64,000 nucleotides of DNA from Pararhodobacter marinus (GTDB lineage Bacteria > Pseudomonadota > Alphaproteobacteria > Rhodobacterales > Rhodobacteraceae), in NCBI RefSeq assembly GCF_003122215.1, contig NZ_QEYD01000003.1, forward strand, positions 310,001 through 374,000, given 5' to 3'. The position numbers and the translations under genes were made by a program. Positions 43,813-54,645 of this stretch are shown one piece after another (position 1 is the first letter of the stretch; every line of letters begins with the position of its first letter). The notes beneath the pieces are model-generated. The model ran no database searches, was not told the origin of the DNA, and saw only the letters and a program-made list of their open reading frames with translations.

Positions 43813-44009
43813 GGAACTGTTCCTCTTGTCGGCCGGGCGAGCAGCGCCGGCAGATTATCGGTGGTCATAAGCAAAATATGCGCCGACGGGCAAGCGTGGC
43901 AAACCCGTTGCGGCCTGTTAGGGGCAGATTCGCGCTCACAGATGCGTAACCCGGAATGCTTTCGGGGCGTTTCCGGCCCGGCTGGGGTGTTTCGGACGCG
44001 TCGCGAGGT

Positions 44010-45689
44010 TCAATGCGCCGAGGGATTGTCCATCGCCCGGCTGAGCAGGATTACCGGGATGATCCCGATGGCGACGATCAGCATGGCCGAGGTCGAGGCC
44101 TCGTCCAGCCGCCCGTCCGACGCCAGTCGATAGGTCCGAATCGCCAACGTATCGAGGTTGAAGGGCCGCACGATCAGCGTCGCGGGCAGTTCCTTGAGCA
44201 CATCGGCGAAGATGAAGATCGCCGCCGACAGAAGCCCGCCGCGCAGAAGCGGGAAATGCACCGTCGCCAGCGTCCGCGCGGGCCCTGAACCAAGCCCCCG
44301 CGCGGCCTCGTCCAGCGAGGGCGGAATGCGCTGCAAAGACGCCTCGATCGTGTTGAGCGAAATGGCGAGGAACCGCACCGCATAGGCAAAGATCAGCCCG
44401 AAATAGGAGCCGGTCAGCAAAAGCCCGGTCGAGATGTCGAAGGTCTCGCGCATCCAGGCATCGAGGCTGCGATCGACCCAGCTGAGCGGCAGCAGGATCC
44501 CCACGGCGATCACCGCGCCCGGCATCGCGTAGCCGATCCCCGCAACCCCCAGCGCGCCACGCACCGCAGGCCCGCCATCGAGCCGCCGCGCATAGGCCAG
44601 GAAAACCCCGAGCGTCAGCAGCACGAGCGCGGCCAGGGCGGCCAGCATCAGCGAATTCCCGGCAAAGGCGTAGAAACGCGGGCCCCACATCGGATCCCCC
44701 ACCAGGAATGCACGGCGCGCCAGATCGGCGAAGGGAAAGACAAAGCCCGCGACGATGGGAAAGGCGCACAGCCCCATCACGATCGCCGCGCGCCAGCCGG
44801 TCAGCGGACGCCGCGCCGCCGCGCTGGCCGATTGTCCGCCCGGATCGCCCACATAGCGCCGCGAGCCGCGCAACAGCCGCTCCAGCACCAGCGCCACGCC
44901 GACGAGCCCGATCAGCAGCGCCGCGATCTGCGCCGCCGCCACCGGCTCGCCCCGCGCGAACCAGGTGCGGAAAATGCCCGAGGTCAGCGTCTGCACGCCC
45001 AGATGCTGCACGGTGCCGAAATCGGCCAGCGTCTCCATCCCCACGAAGGCGCAGCCCGCGACGATGGCCGGGCGTGCCATCGGCAGGGCCACGCGGAAGA
45101 AGGCCCCGCGCGCCGACTGGCCCAGCGCCCGGGCCGCCTCGATCAGGTGCAGCGACTGCGTGGCAAAGGCCGCGCGGGCCAACAGGTAGACATAGGGATA
45201 GAGCACCAGCGCCAGCATGATCGCCGCGCCCGGCAGGCTGGCGATGTCCGGAAACCAGTAATCCCGCCGCCCCCAACCGAACAGCGCGCGCAGGGCCGAC
45301 TGAACGGGACCGGCGAAGGTGAAGGTCTCGTAATAGACATAGGCGATGACATAGCCCGGCATCGTCATCGGCAGCATCAGCGCCCATTGCAGCACGCCCC
45401 GGCCCCGGAACTCGAAGCCCGCGATCAGCCAGCCCGCGCCCACCCCCATCGCCGCCGCCAGCGCGATGGTCAGCATCACCAGAAACAGCGAATTGCGCAG
45501 GTAAAGCGGCAGCACGGTCGAGGCCAGATGCGCCCAGGCGCCGTCCGAGGGCAGGAAGACCTGAGCCACCACCGCCAGAATCGGCAGCGCGATGAAGGCG
45601 GCGATCACCAGCGCACCCAGCGTCCAGCCGCCGGGCCTGAAGCGCCGCGACCGCGCGGTCGAAGAAAGGGTGTCGTGGGTCGTGGCCAT
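44010..45689 (-). CDS. ferric-iron ABC transporter permease (FbpB/FutB type)
   Basis: A 559-residue inner-membrane permease made of two fused six-helix units, as usual for Fe3+ ABC systems. Each half carries an EAA-type loop contacting the ATPase (LIEAARALGQSARGAFFRVALP and LDEAARGLGSGPARTLATVHFP). It is divergent from the Fe3+-binding protein gene, so both likely form one uptake system. No ATPase gene is in the window. Confidence 0.9.
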   Translation of the reverse strand: MATTHDTLSSTARSRRFRPGGWTLGALVIAAFIALPILAVVAQVFLPSDGAWAHLASTVLPLYLRNSLFLVMLTIALAAAMGVGAGWLIAGFEFRGRGVLQWALMLPMTMPGYVIAYVYYETFTFAGPVQSALRALFGWGRRDYWFPDIASLPGAAIMLALVLYPYVYLLARAAFATQSLHLIEAARALGQSARGAFFRVALPMARPAIVAGCAFVGMETLADFGTVQHLGVQTLTSGIFRTWFARGEPVAAAQIAALLIGLVGVALVLERLLRGSRRYVGDPGGQSASAAARRPLTGWRAAIVMGLCAFPIVAGFVFPFADLARRAFLVGDPMWGPRFYAFAGNSLMLAALAALVLLTLGVFLAYARRLDGGPAVRGALGVAGIGYAMPGAVIAVGILLPLSWVDRSLDAWMRETFDISTGLLLTGSYFGLIFAYAVRFLAISLNTIEASLQRIPPSLDEAARGLGSGPARTLATVHFPLLRGGLLSAAIFIFADVLKELPATLIVRPFNLDTLAIRTYRLASDGRLDEASTSAMLIVAIGIIPVILLSRAMDNPSAH

Positions 45690-45746
45690 GTGGCGTCCTG
45701 CACATCCGGCTCTTCCCCTAGCGGATGGCCGCCGGGCTGTCCAGTT

Positions 45747-45792
45747 TTCCGATTCTTATTGTCGGATTATATTCCGATTGTTATTGTCAGGA
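45747..45792. promoter_or_regulatory. 25-bp tandem repeat in the divergent iron-uptake promoter
   Basis: TTCCGATTCTTATTGTCGG begins at 45747 and recurs as TTCCGATTGTTATTGTCAG at 45772, an exact 25-bp period with two differences. It is the only AT-rich stretch in the 200-bp gap between the permease and binding-protein genes. A metal-responsive regulator site is likely; which regulator is not clear. Confidence 0.55.
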
Positions 45793-45889
45793 ATGCCGCG
45801 AGCCTTTATGCCTCGGGGCGTCCGGGTCGGAACCGACCCTTCCCCCGCCCGCCCCGCCCGGGGCGATTTTCTTACGTCCGGAGGACCTT

Positions 45890-46927
45890 ATGTTTCGCAA
45901 TCTGACGGCTCTTGGTACTGCTTTCACCGCATTGCTGACCGCCGCCGCGCCGGCCGCGCTGGCACAGGAAGTCAACCTGTATTCCTCGCGCCATTACGAC
46001 ACCGACCTGCGCCTTTACGAGAACTTCACCGCGGCCACCGGAATCCGCATCAACCTGATCGAGGGCACCGGCGAACAGCTGCTCGAACGGATCCAGACCG
46101 AAGGCGAGGCCTCGCCGGCCGATCTGTACATCACCGTCGATGGCGGCCGCCTGCACCGCGCGGTCGAAGCGGGCGTGTTCCAGCCCATCGAGAGCGAGAT
46201 CCTGGAACAGCGCGTGCCCGAGAATTTCCAGCATCCCGACAATCTGTGGTTCGGCCTGTCGTCGCGCGCACGGGTCATCTTCACCCGTGTGGGCGAGCGT
46301 CCCGACTGGCTGAACGATTACGAAGACCTCGCCGACCCGCGTCTCGAGGGCGAGATCTGCATCCGGTCCTCGTCGAATATCTACAACATCTCGCTGATGG
46401 CCGAGATGATCGAGGTCCTGGGCGCCGAAGGGGCCGAGGAATGGGCCGCGGGCGTGAACAACAACCTCGCCCGCCAGCCGCAGGGCGGCGACCGCGACCA
46501 GCTGCGCGCGCTGGCGGCCGACGAATGCTCGGTCGCGGTGTCGAACACCTATTACTGGGGCGCGCTCGCTGCGTCGGACAACCCCGATGATGTCGCCGTC
46601 GCCGAGGCGGTCGAGTTCTTCTATCCCAACCAGGGGACCGAGGACGAGCCGGGGCGCGGCGCGCATGTCAACATCTCGGGCGCGGGCGTGACCCAGCACG
46701 CTCCGAACCGCGAGAACGCGATCCGCTTCCTGGAATACCTGGTGTCGGATGAAGCACAGGCGATCTTTGCGGATTCCAACAACGAATTCCCGATCGTCCC
46801 GGGCGTCGAGATCCACGGCCCCGTCGCCCCCTTCACCGATTTCCGCAATTCGGGCGTCAACGTTTCGGTCTACGGGCTGAACGCGGGCGAGGCGACGGAC
46901 ATCTTCGACCGCGTGGGCTTCCCGTAA
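45890..46927 (+). CDS. periplasmic Fe3+-binding protein (FutA/FbpA type)
   Basis: A 345-residue substrate-binding protein with a Sec signal (LTALGTAFTALLTAAAPAALA, cleaved near 25). The mature sequence begins QEVNLYSSRHYDTD, where the tyrosine is a usual iron ligand, and contains SNTYYWGALA with the adjacent tyrosine pair that coordinates ferric iron. It captures Fe3+ and delivers it to the divergent permease. GGAGG precedes the ATG. Confidence 0.92.
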   Translation: MFRNLTALGTAFTALLTAAAPAALAQEVNLYSSRHYDTDLRLYENFTAATGIRINLIEGTGEQLLERIQTEGEASPADLYITVDGGRLHRAVEAGVFQPIESEILEQRVPENFQHPDNLWFGLSSRARVIFTRVGERPDWLNDYEDLADPRLEGEICIRSSSNIYNISLMAEMIEVLGAEGAEEWAAGVNNNLARQPQGGDRDQLRALAADECSVAVSNTYYWGALAASDNPDDVAVAEAVEFFYPNQGTEDEPGRGAHVNISGAGVTQHAPNRENAIRFLEYLVSDEAQAIFADSNNEFPIVPGVEIHGPVAPFTDFRNSGVNVSVYGLNAGEATDIFDRVGFP

Positions 46928-46990
46928 TCCGACGCCCCGGGTGACCGGGTCGTCAGGGGGGCTGTCTGCCCCCCTCGGCCTGCGGCCTCA

Positions 46991-47022
46991 CCCCCCGAGG
47001 ATATTTGCGGAACAAAGATGAA
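46991..47022 (+). repeat. putative Rhodobacteraceae intergenic repeat
   Basis: The stretch CCCCCCGAGGATATTT, then GCGGAACAAAGATGAAG, sits directly before a terminator hairpin. I recall near-identical strings between genes in many Rhodobacteraceae genomes. Only one copy is in this window, so the repeat status rests on memory. Confidence 0.4.
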
Positions 47023-47049
47023 GGGGCCTCCTCTGCGGGGCCCCTTTTG
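47021..47049 (+). terminator. Rho-independent terminator downstream of the Fe3+-binding protein gene
   Basis: AAGGGGCC (47021-47028) pairs with GGCCCCTT (47039-47046), followed by TTG and a short T-rich end. Confidence 0.75.
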
Positions 47050-47134
47050 TCATGCCCCGAGGCGGGGCGCCCTTGACCTCGGGCGATCCGTTCGCATGTT
47101 CACCAAGACGATCTCATTTAGCCAAGGATACCCG

Positions 47135-47968
47135 ATGCCGAGTGACAGCTACACGCCCCCGAAGGTCTGGACCTGGGAACAGGAGAGCGGCGGGCGCTTT
47201 GCCTCGATCAACCGGCCCATCGCCGGCCCCACGCATGACAAGGAGCTGCCGGTCGGCGAGCATCCGTTCCAGCTGTATTCGCTGGGCACGCCCAATGGCG
47301 TGAAAGTCACCATCCTGTTCGAAGAGCTGCTGGCGGCGGGCCATGCGGGCGCGGAATACGATGCCTGGCTGATCAATATCGGCGAGGGCGACCAGTTCGG
47401 CTCGGACTTCGTGGATATCAACCCGAACTCGAAGATCCCGGCGCTGATGGACCGCTCGGGGTCTGAGCCGGTGCGGGTGTTCGAATCGGCCTCGATCCTG
47501 TTCCACCTGGCCGAGAAATTCGGCGCCTTCCTCCCCGCCTCGGGTCCCGCGCGGACCGAGGTGATGAACTGGGTCTTCTGGCAGATGGGCGCGGCGCCCT
47601 ATCTGGGTGGCGGCTTCGGGCATTTCTATGCCTATGCGCCCGAGAAATACGAATACCCGATCAACCGTTTCGCGATGGAGGTGAAGCGCCAGCTCGACGT
47701 GCTGGACCGCAATCTGGCCGACCGCAAATGGATCGCGGGCCACGAGTACACCATCGCCGACATGGCGATCTATCCGTGGTACGGGCGGCTTGTCGAAGGC
47801 GGGGCCTATGACGCGGGCGAGTTCCTGTCGGTGCACGAATACAAGAACGTGGTCCGCTGGGCGGCCGACATGGCGGCGCGCCCGGGTGTCGCGCGCGGCA
47901 AGCGGGTCAACAAGCCCAGCCCCGAGGACGGCATCCGCGAACGCCACAGCGCGGCGGATCTGGACTGA
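47135..47968 (+). CDS. yghU: glutathione-dependent disulfide-bond oxidoreductase, YghU-type GST
   Basis: A 277-residue glutathione transferase-like protein with an N-terminal extension, a thioredoxin-fold domain (about 45-130; FQLYSLGTPNGVKVTILFEEL, NPNSKIPALMD, ESASILFHLAE) and an all-helical C-terminal domain with the WIAGHEYTIADMAIYPW capping motif. YghU/YfcG enzymes reduce disulfides with glutathione bound at Thr/Asn rather than Cys. The ATG at 47135 has AAGGA upstream; the longer open frame runs back through the terminator. Confidence 0.92.
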   Translation: MPSDSYTPPKVWTWEQESGGRFASINRPIAGPTHDKELPVGEHPFQLYSLGTPNGVKVTILFEELLAAGHAGAEYDAWLINIGEGDQFGSDFVDINPNSKIPALMDRSGSEPVRVFESASILFHLAEKFGAFLPASGPARTEVMNWVFWQMGAAPYLGGGFGHFYAYAPEKYEYPINRFAMEVKRQLDVLDRNLADRKWIAGHEYTIADMAIYPWYGRLVEGGAYDAGEFLSVHEYKNVVRWAADMAARPGVARGKRVNKPSPEDGIRERHSAADLD

Positions 47969-47974
47969 CGGCAG

Positions 47975-48001
47975 AAGGGCGGCCCCGGTGGCCGCCCTTT
48001 C
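47975..48001. terminator. bidirectional hairpin terminator between yghU and xth
   Basis: AAGGGCGGCC (47975-47984) and GGCCGCCCTT (47990-47999) form a 10-bp perfect stem between two convergent genes, with a short T-run to the right. Confidence 0.82.
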
Positions 48002-48002
48002 C

Positions 48003-48779
48003 TCAGGCCGCGAGCTCCACCCAGACCGGGGTGTGGTCCGACGGCTTCTCCCAGTCGCGCGGCGCGGTTTCGATCCAGCAATCGGTCAGGCGGTCGGCCG
48101 CCTTGGGCGACAACAGCCAATGATCGATGCGGATGCCGTCATTCTTCGGCCGCGCGCCCGCCTGGTAATCCCAGAAGGAATAGAGCCCCGGTTCGGGATG
48201 GCGCAGCCGCAGCGCGTCGTAGAGCCCCATCGTTTCGAGCCGGCGAAAGGCCGCGCGGCTTTGCGGCAGGAACAGCGCATCCTCGCGCCAGGCGTCGGGG
48301 CGGGCGGCATCCTCGGGCTGGGGGATGACGTTGTAATCCCCCGCGAAAGCCACCGGGATCTCGCGCGCGATCAGCGCCGCAGCACGTGCGCGCAGCCGCT
48401 CCATCCAGCTCAGCTTGTAGTCGTATTTCGGCCCCGGCGCCGGGTTGCCGTTGGGCAGGTAGAGCCCGCAGACGCGCAGCCCCGTCTCGCCGATATCGGC
48501 CTCGATATAGCGGGCCTGTTCGTCGCTCTCATCCCCTGGCAGGCCGCGCGTGACATCGTGAAGCGGCAGCTTCGACAGGATCGCCACGCCGTTGAAGCCC
48601 TTCTGCCCGTGGGTTTCCAGATGATAGCCGCGATCCTCGATCAGGGCGCGAGGAAAGGCCTCGTCCACCGACTTGATTTCCTGCAGCACCGCCACGTCCG
48701 GGGCGGAGGTATCAAGCCAGCGGCCAAGCACCTCGGCCCGGGCCTTGACACCGTTGATATTGAAGGTGGCGAGTTTCAT
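48003..48779 (-). CDS. xth: exodeoxyribonuclease III
   Basis: A 258-residue AP endonuclease/3'-5' exonuclease for base-excision repair. It begins MKLATFNINGVKARAEVL (metal-binding N), has VAVLQEIKS (metal-binding E), GVAILSK, the catalytic AFAGDYNVIPQPED (D, N), and the C-terminal SDHTPVWVEL with the active-site histidine. AGGAG precedes the ATG; longer in-frame extensions are not supported. Confidence 0.95.
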   Translation of the reverse strand: MKLATFNINGVKARAEVLGRWLDTSAPDVAVLQEIKSVDEAFPRALIEDRGYHLETHGQKGFNGVAILSKLPLHDVTRGLPGDESDEQARYIEADIGETGLRVCGLYLPNGNPAPGPKYDYKLSWMERLRARAAALIAREIPVAFAGDYNVIPQPEDAARPDAWREDALFLPQSRAAFRRLETMGLYDALRLRHPEPGLYSFWDYQAGARPKNDGIRIDHWLLSPKAADRLTDCWIETAPRDWEKPSDHTPVWVELAA

Positions 48780-48943
48780 GCGATCTCCTGCTGCGCGGGC
48801 CGCCAGAATGGCATTGCGGCGGGGGGACGGCAACCGCCCGGGCGCGCCGGAGCGATTGCAGTGCCGCGCCCTCCGCAACCGGCTTGCCCCGCGCCGCCTG
48901 AGCCAATACACAACAGCCAGCATTGACAATCGGAGCCCATTCG

Positions 48944-50803
48944 ATGGCCAAGAAATCGAGCGCGCAGAATATCGTTATGTGGATCCTGATGATCCTCCTG
49001 ATCGCCGGTCTGGGGGGCTTCGGGATCGACAGCTTTCTGGGAAGCCGCGTGACCTCGATCGGCCAGGTAGGCGATCGGAGCATCCCGGCGCAGACCTATG
49101 CCAACGCCCTGCAGCAGGAAATGAACGCCTATGGCCAGCAGATCGGCGAGCCGGTCACGCTGGCCCGCGCGCAGCAGTTGCGCATCGACGAAAGCGTGCG
49201 CTCGCAGCTGATCGTGCAGGCCGCGCTGGATAACGAGGCCGAGCGGATCGGCATCTCGGTCGGCGACGCGGCGGTGCAGGAGGCGCTGGTAGGCATCGAC
49301 GCCTTCCAGGGGCCGACCGGCGGCTTCGACCGCGAGACCTATCGCTTCCGGCTGGAAAACAGTGGCCAGACGCCCGCGCAGTTCGAGGAAGAGCTGCGCC
49401 GCGACACCGCGCGCAGCCTCTTGCAGACCGCGACCGCCGCGGGGATCGAAACCCCCGCCAATCTGCGCGCCGCGCTGATGGATTACTACGCCACGCCGCA
49501 CAGCTTCGACGTCTTCACGCTGACCGAAGAGATGCTGCCCGAGCCGGTCGCCGCGCCTTCGGACGAGGCTGTGCAGGCCTATTACGACGCCAATATCGAG
49601 AACTTCACCGCGCCCGAAATGCGCCGCATCACCTATGCGTGGCTGACGCCGGAAATGGTGCGCGACGAGGTCGTGCTGTCCGACGAGGCGATCCGCACGC
49701 TCTACGATCAGCGTATCGACGAATACGTCCAGCCCGAGCGGCGCCTGGTCGAGCGGCTGGTCTTCGGCACCGAAGACGAGGCGCAACAGGCGCTGGCACG
49801 GATCGAGGCGGGCGAAACCAGCTTCGACGCGCTGGTCGAGGCGCGTGGCCTGACGCTTGACGACGTCGATCTGGGCGATGTCAGCGAGGCTCAGCTCGGT
49901 GCCGCGGGCGAGACGGTCTTCGCGCTGGATGAGGCCGGTGCGGTGGTGGGTCCCCTGCCCTCGTCGCTGGGGCCGGCGCTCTATCGCATGAATGCCATCC
50001 TGAACGCGCAGGAAGTCAGCTTCGAGGAAGCCCGCGACGAGCTGCGCGACGAGCTGGCCGCCGATGGCGCGCGCCGCCTGATTGCCGACCGTCGCGAGGC
50101 GCTCGACGACCTGCTGGCCGGAGGCGCCACGCTCGAGGACATGGCCGACGAGACCGAGATGCAGCTGGGCACGATCACCTGGAGCGCGGAGTCGAACGAG
50201 GGCATCGCCGCCTATACCGAATTCGCCGATGCCGCCGCTGCCGTGTCCGCCGACGATTTCCCCGAACTGGGCGGGCTGTCGGATGGCGGGCTGTTCGCGC
50301 TGCGTCTTGACGAGGTGATCCCGCCCGCGCCGCGTCCGCTCGACGAGGTTCGCGAGGCGGTCGCCGCTGCCGCGCGCGAGCAGGCGGTCGAGGCCGCGCT
50401 GATGGCGCTGGGTCAGGAATGGAGCGCCGAGCTGGCCTCGGACGGCGTCGAAGCCTTTGCCGAGACGCACGAGATCGCCGCCGAAAGCTTCGAGGGTGTG
50501 ACGCGGCTGGACCGCGTGGCGCAGATCCCGAACGAGATGATGGAATCGCTGATGTCCGCCGAGCCGGGCACGCCGATTCTGAACGTCGCCGATGGCCGGG
50601 CGCTGCTGGCGCTGACCGGCCCGGTGGGTGACGCCGACCCCGAGAACCCGCAGACCGCGCAGCTGATGCAGAGCATCGACAGCCAGATCGGCCAGGCCCT
50701 GGCGCAGGACGTCTATACGTACTTCGCCCGCGCGCTGCAGGCCGAGGCGGGGATCTCGCTCGACCAGAACGCGATCAACGCCGTCCACGCCAATTTCCGC
50801 TGA
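48944..50803 (+). CDS. PpiD/SurA_N-type membrane-anchored periplasmic foldase
   Basis: A 619-residue protein with one N-terminal membrane helix (about 9-30; NIVMWILMILLIAGLGGFGI), then a SurA_N-like helical domain (VGDRSIPAQTYANALQQEM), a central PPIC-type rotamase region (about 230-350) that lacks clear catalytic residues, and a further helical C-terminus. PpiD-like proteins act at the Sec translocon exit to help secreted proteins fold. CGGAG lies 8 bases before the ATG. trpE follows after 40 bp. Confidence 0.88.
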   Translation: MAKKSSAQNIVMWILMILLIAGLGGFGIDSFLGSRVTSIGQVGDRSIPAQTYANALQQEMNAYGQQIGEPVTLARAQQLRIDESVRSQLIVQAALDNEAERIGISVGDAAVQEALVGIDAFQGPTGGFDRETYRFRLENSGQTPAQFEEELRRDTARSLLQTATAAGIETPANLRAALMDYYATPHSFDVFTLTEEMLPEPVAAPSDEAVQAYYDANIENFTAPEMRRITYAWLTPEMVRDEVVLSDEAIRTLYDQRIDEYVQPERRLVERLVFGTEDEAQQALARIEAGETSFDALVEARGLTLDDVDLGDVSEAQLGAAGETVFALDEAGAVVGPLPSSLGPALYRMNAILNAQEVSFEEARDELRDELAADGARRLIADRREALDDLLAGGATLEDMADETEMQLGTITWSAESNEGIAAYTEFADAAAAVSADDFPELGGLSDGGLFALRLDEVIPPAPRPLDEVREAVAAAAREQAVEAALMALGQEWSAELASDGVEAFAETHEIAAESFEGVTRLDRVAQIPNEMMESLMSAEPGTPILNVADGRALLALTGPVGDADPENPQTAQLMQSIDSQIGQALAQDVYTYFARALQAEAGISLDQNAINAVHANFR

Positions 50804-50843
50804 CGCCCGTCGCGGCCCTCACCCGTCTTGAAAGGCCCCGCCC

Positions 50844-52364
<1,521 letters not shown>

Positions 52365-52430
52365 GCGCCGGACGGTCCCCGTCCGCACCGTCGCGAACGC
52401 GTGGCTGCGCCTGACACCCGGAATGAAAAA

Positions 52431-52454
52431 GGCCGCGCCCTTGCAGACGCGGCC
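52431..52454 (-). terminator. terminator for the MttB-family gene
   Basis: GGCCGCG (52431-52437) and CGCGGCC (52448-52454) pair; on the minus strand the stem is followed by TTTTT (AAAAA at 52426-52430 on +). Confidence 0.72.
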
Positions 52455-52496
52455 AGGCTGTAGGGTGCGTGCTGTGCACGCACCGCCCTGCCCCTC

Positions 52497-54041
52497 TCAA
52501 CCGAAGGCGTCGGGTTCGCTCGCCTTGCGCTGGTCGACGAAGGCCTGCAGCGCTTCGACGATGGCCGGATCGATGGCCGGGGCCTGATAATCGCGCAGAA
52601 GCTTCTTCACCCGCACATTGGCAAGCTGCGAGGAATCGCGCGCGCCTTCTTCTTCCCAGGTCTCGTAGGGCTTGTAATCCAGCACCTCGGTGCGCCAGAA
52701 CGCGGTCTTGAAGTTGTTCTGCGTGTGCTGGCAGCCGAGGAAGTGACCGCCCGGCCCCACTTCGCGCAGCGCGTCCATGGCCTGCCCGTTATCGTCCATA
52801 TAGACGCCCTTGGCGAGGTGATGCAGCGTGCCCAGCTGATCGGCATCCAGCACGAATTTCTCGTAGCTCGACACCAGACCGCCTTCCAGCCAGCCGCAGG
52901 CATGAAGCATGAAGTTGACCCCCGCGAGCAACGCCATGTTGAGCGAGTTCGCGGTCTCGTAGGCGGCCTGCGCGTCGGGCAGCTTCGAGCCGCAGAACGA
53001 GCCGCCCGACCGGTAGGGCAGGTTCAGGCGGCGGGCGAGCTGGCCCACGCCATAGGTGATATGCGCGGCTTCCGGCGTGCCGAAGGTGGGCGCGCCCGAA
53101 TTCATGTCGATCGAAGTCACGAAGGCGCCCATGATCACCGGCGCGCCCTTGCGGATGAGCTGGCTATAGGCCACGCCCGCCAGCACTTCGGCCAGAACCT
53201 GCGTCAGCGTGCCCGCCACCGTCACGGGCGCCATGGCGCCGCCGACGATGAAGGGCGAGATGATCGAGGCCTGATTGTTGCGCGCATAGACTTCTAGCGC
53301 GCCCATCATCACCGAATCGAAGGTCAGCGGCGAGTTGATGTTGATGAGCGAGGTCATCACCGTGTTCTGGTCGACGAAATCCTCGCCGAACAGGATCTTC
53401 GACATCCGGACCGAATCCTCGGCCCGGACGGGTTCGGTGACCGAGCCCATATAGGGCTTGTCCGACAGCGTCATATGCGCCAGCAGCATGTCCAGATGGC
53501 GCTTGTTCACCGCGACATCGGTGGGCTCGCAGACCGTGCCGCCCGAATGGTGCAGCCATTTGGACATGTAGCCCAGCTTCACGAAGTTGCGGAAATCCTC
53601 GATCGTGGCATAGCGGCGCCCGCCTTCATTGTCGCGCACGAAGGGCGGGCCATAGACCGGCGCCAGCACCAGGTTGCGGCCACCGATCTCGACATTGCGC
53701 TCAGGGTTGCGGGCATGCTGAGTGAACGCGGAGGGCGCCGTCGCGCAAAGCTGGCGGGCCAGACCGCGGGGGATGCGCACGCGCTCGCCCTGCACATCGG
53801 CCCCGGCCTCGCGCCAGCGCTGCAGCGCTTCGGGATTCTCGACGAAATTGACGCCGATTTCTTCCAGCACCGTTTCCGCGTTGTATTCGATGATTTCGAG
53901 CGCTTCCTCGTTGAGGACCTCGAAATTCGGGATATTGCGCTGGATGAACTTGGCCGTCTCGACCGAAACGGCGGTGCGCTCCGCCCGGCGGGCGGCGCCG
54001 CCGCCTCCCCGTGTCCGACGCTCGGCCCTGACTTCGCTCAT
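52497..54041 (-). CDS. MttB-family methyltransferase, non-pyrrolysine
   Basis: A 514-residue member of the trimethylamine methyltransferase (MttB) superfamily, with a TIM-barrel core. The frame is uninterrupted by TAG, so the pyrrolysine of true trimethylamine methyltransferases is absent. Such homologues act on quaternary amines such as glycine betaine or carnitine and pass the methyl group to a corrinoid protein or folate. No corrinoid protein or MtbA is adjacent. ATG 54041 and a GTG at 54044 share a GGGAG site. The substrate is not readable. Confidence 0.88.
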   Translation of the reverse strand: MSEVRAERRTRGGGGAARRAERTAVSVETAKFIQRNIPNFEVLNEEALEIIEYNAETVLEEIGVNFVENPEALQRWREAGADVQGERVRIPRGLARQLCATAPSAFTQHARNPERNVEIGGRNLVLAPVYGPPFVRDNEGGRRYATIEDFRNFVKLGYMSKWLHHSGGTVCEPTDVAVNKRHLDMLLAHMTLSDKPYMGSVTEPVRAEDSVRMSKILFGEDFVDQNTVMTSLININSPLTFDSVMMGALEVYARNNQASIISPFIVGGAMAPVTVAGTLTQVLAEVLAGVAYSQLIRKGAPVIMGAFVTSIDMNSGAPTFGTPEAAHITYGVGQLARRLNLPYRSGGSFCGSKLPDAQAAYETANSLNMALLAGVNFMLHACGWLEGGLVSSYEKFVLDADQLGTLHHLAKGVYMDDNGQAMDALREVGPGGHFLGCQHTQNNFKTAFWRTEVLDYKPYETWEEEGARDSSQLANVRVKKLLRDYQAPAIDPAIVEALQAFVDQRKASEPDAFG

Positions 54042-54205
54042 CACTCATTCTCCCGCGTTGAGGGTCATGGAGCAGAGCAATATTGCCTTGGACCGGGCGG
54101 GGATGGCCGGGAAGCGTCCTTTGGCGACCAAAGGCGACATCCGGATGCAAAGGAGGGGCGCAAAGGGCGGGTTTCGCGTCCGCCTTCACACTCCGCGTCA
54201 GGTCG

Positions 54206-54463
54206 TCAGCGGGGACGCCGCGCGCGCAGGATCCGCTGCCAGATCGTGCCGCCCATATACCGTCCCAGCACGACGAAATAGGCGATGATCAGCACGAAAA
54301 GCGCGACGGCGGGTGCGCCCGACAGCTGAAAGCCCGTTTCGGTCAGGTTGCCGGTCAGCCGCGCGATGACGTAGCCGCCCAGCGCGAAGATCGTCAGGAA
54401 ATCGAGGATCGCCGCCAGCACGATGCGCCAGGTCGCGGGAACGGAAGATTGGGTGTCACTCAT
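54206..54463 (-). CDS. small RDD-family membrane protein
   Basis: An 85-residue protein with two membrane helices (about 13-32 and 50-67). It has the RDD pattern in part: R and D in [12 protein letters not shown], and a C-terminal [18 protein letters not shown] proteins are poorly characterised; some are ion exchangers. GGAG precedes the ATG at 54463. Confidence 0.75.
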   Translation of the reverse strand: MSDTQSSVPATWRIVLAAILDFLTIFALGGYVIARLTGNLTETGFQLSGAPAVALFVLIIAYFVVLGRYMGGTIWQRILRARRPR

Positions 54464-54645
54464 ATCGGGCTCCGGATCGCGCCCGGCTGCAGGAAAGGCG
54501 GGCGCGCGGGGTTGCGGGAACGGTCGTATGCTCTGCTTATAGGCCCGCGACGCGCCGGATGCCACCATGGCGGGAACCGCCGGCAAGCCGTGCTGCGCTG
54601 CGCGATCCCTCTTGTGATTTTTGTCAACCCACGCTACGCGACGGC

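Noticed and set aside
47018-47134. N-terminal extension of the YghU-type protein
   Set aside because: The extension would be encoded by a terminator hairpin and has no ribosome-binding site; the ATG at 47135 has AAGGA.
48776-50788. A 670-codon minus-strand open frame opposite the PpiD-like gene
   Set aside because: Antisense of a clear membrane-anchored foldase; no motifs.
50804-50843. Possible trp attenuator before trpE
   Set aside because: Only 40 bp, with no tryptophan-rich leader or alternative hairpins.
52497-54041. Pyrrolysine-encoding TAG in the MttB gene
   Set aside because: The frame is open from start to stop without an internal TAG, so pyrrolysine is not used.
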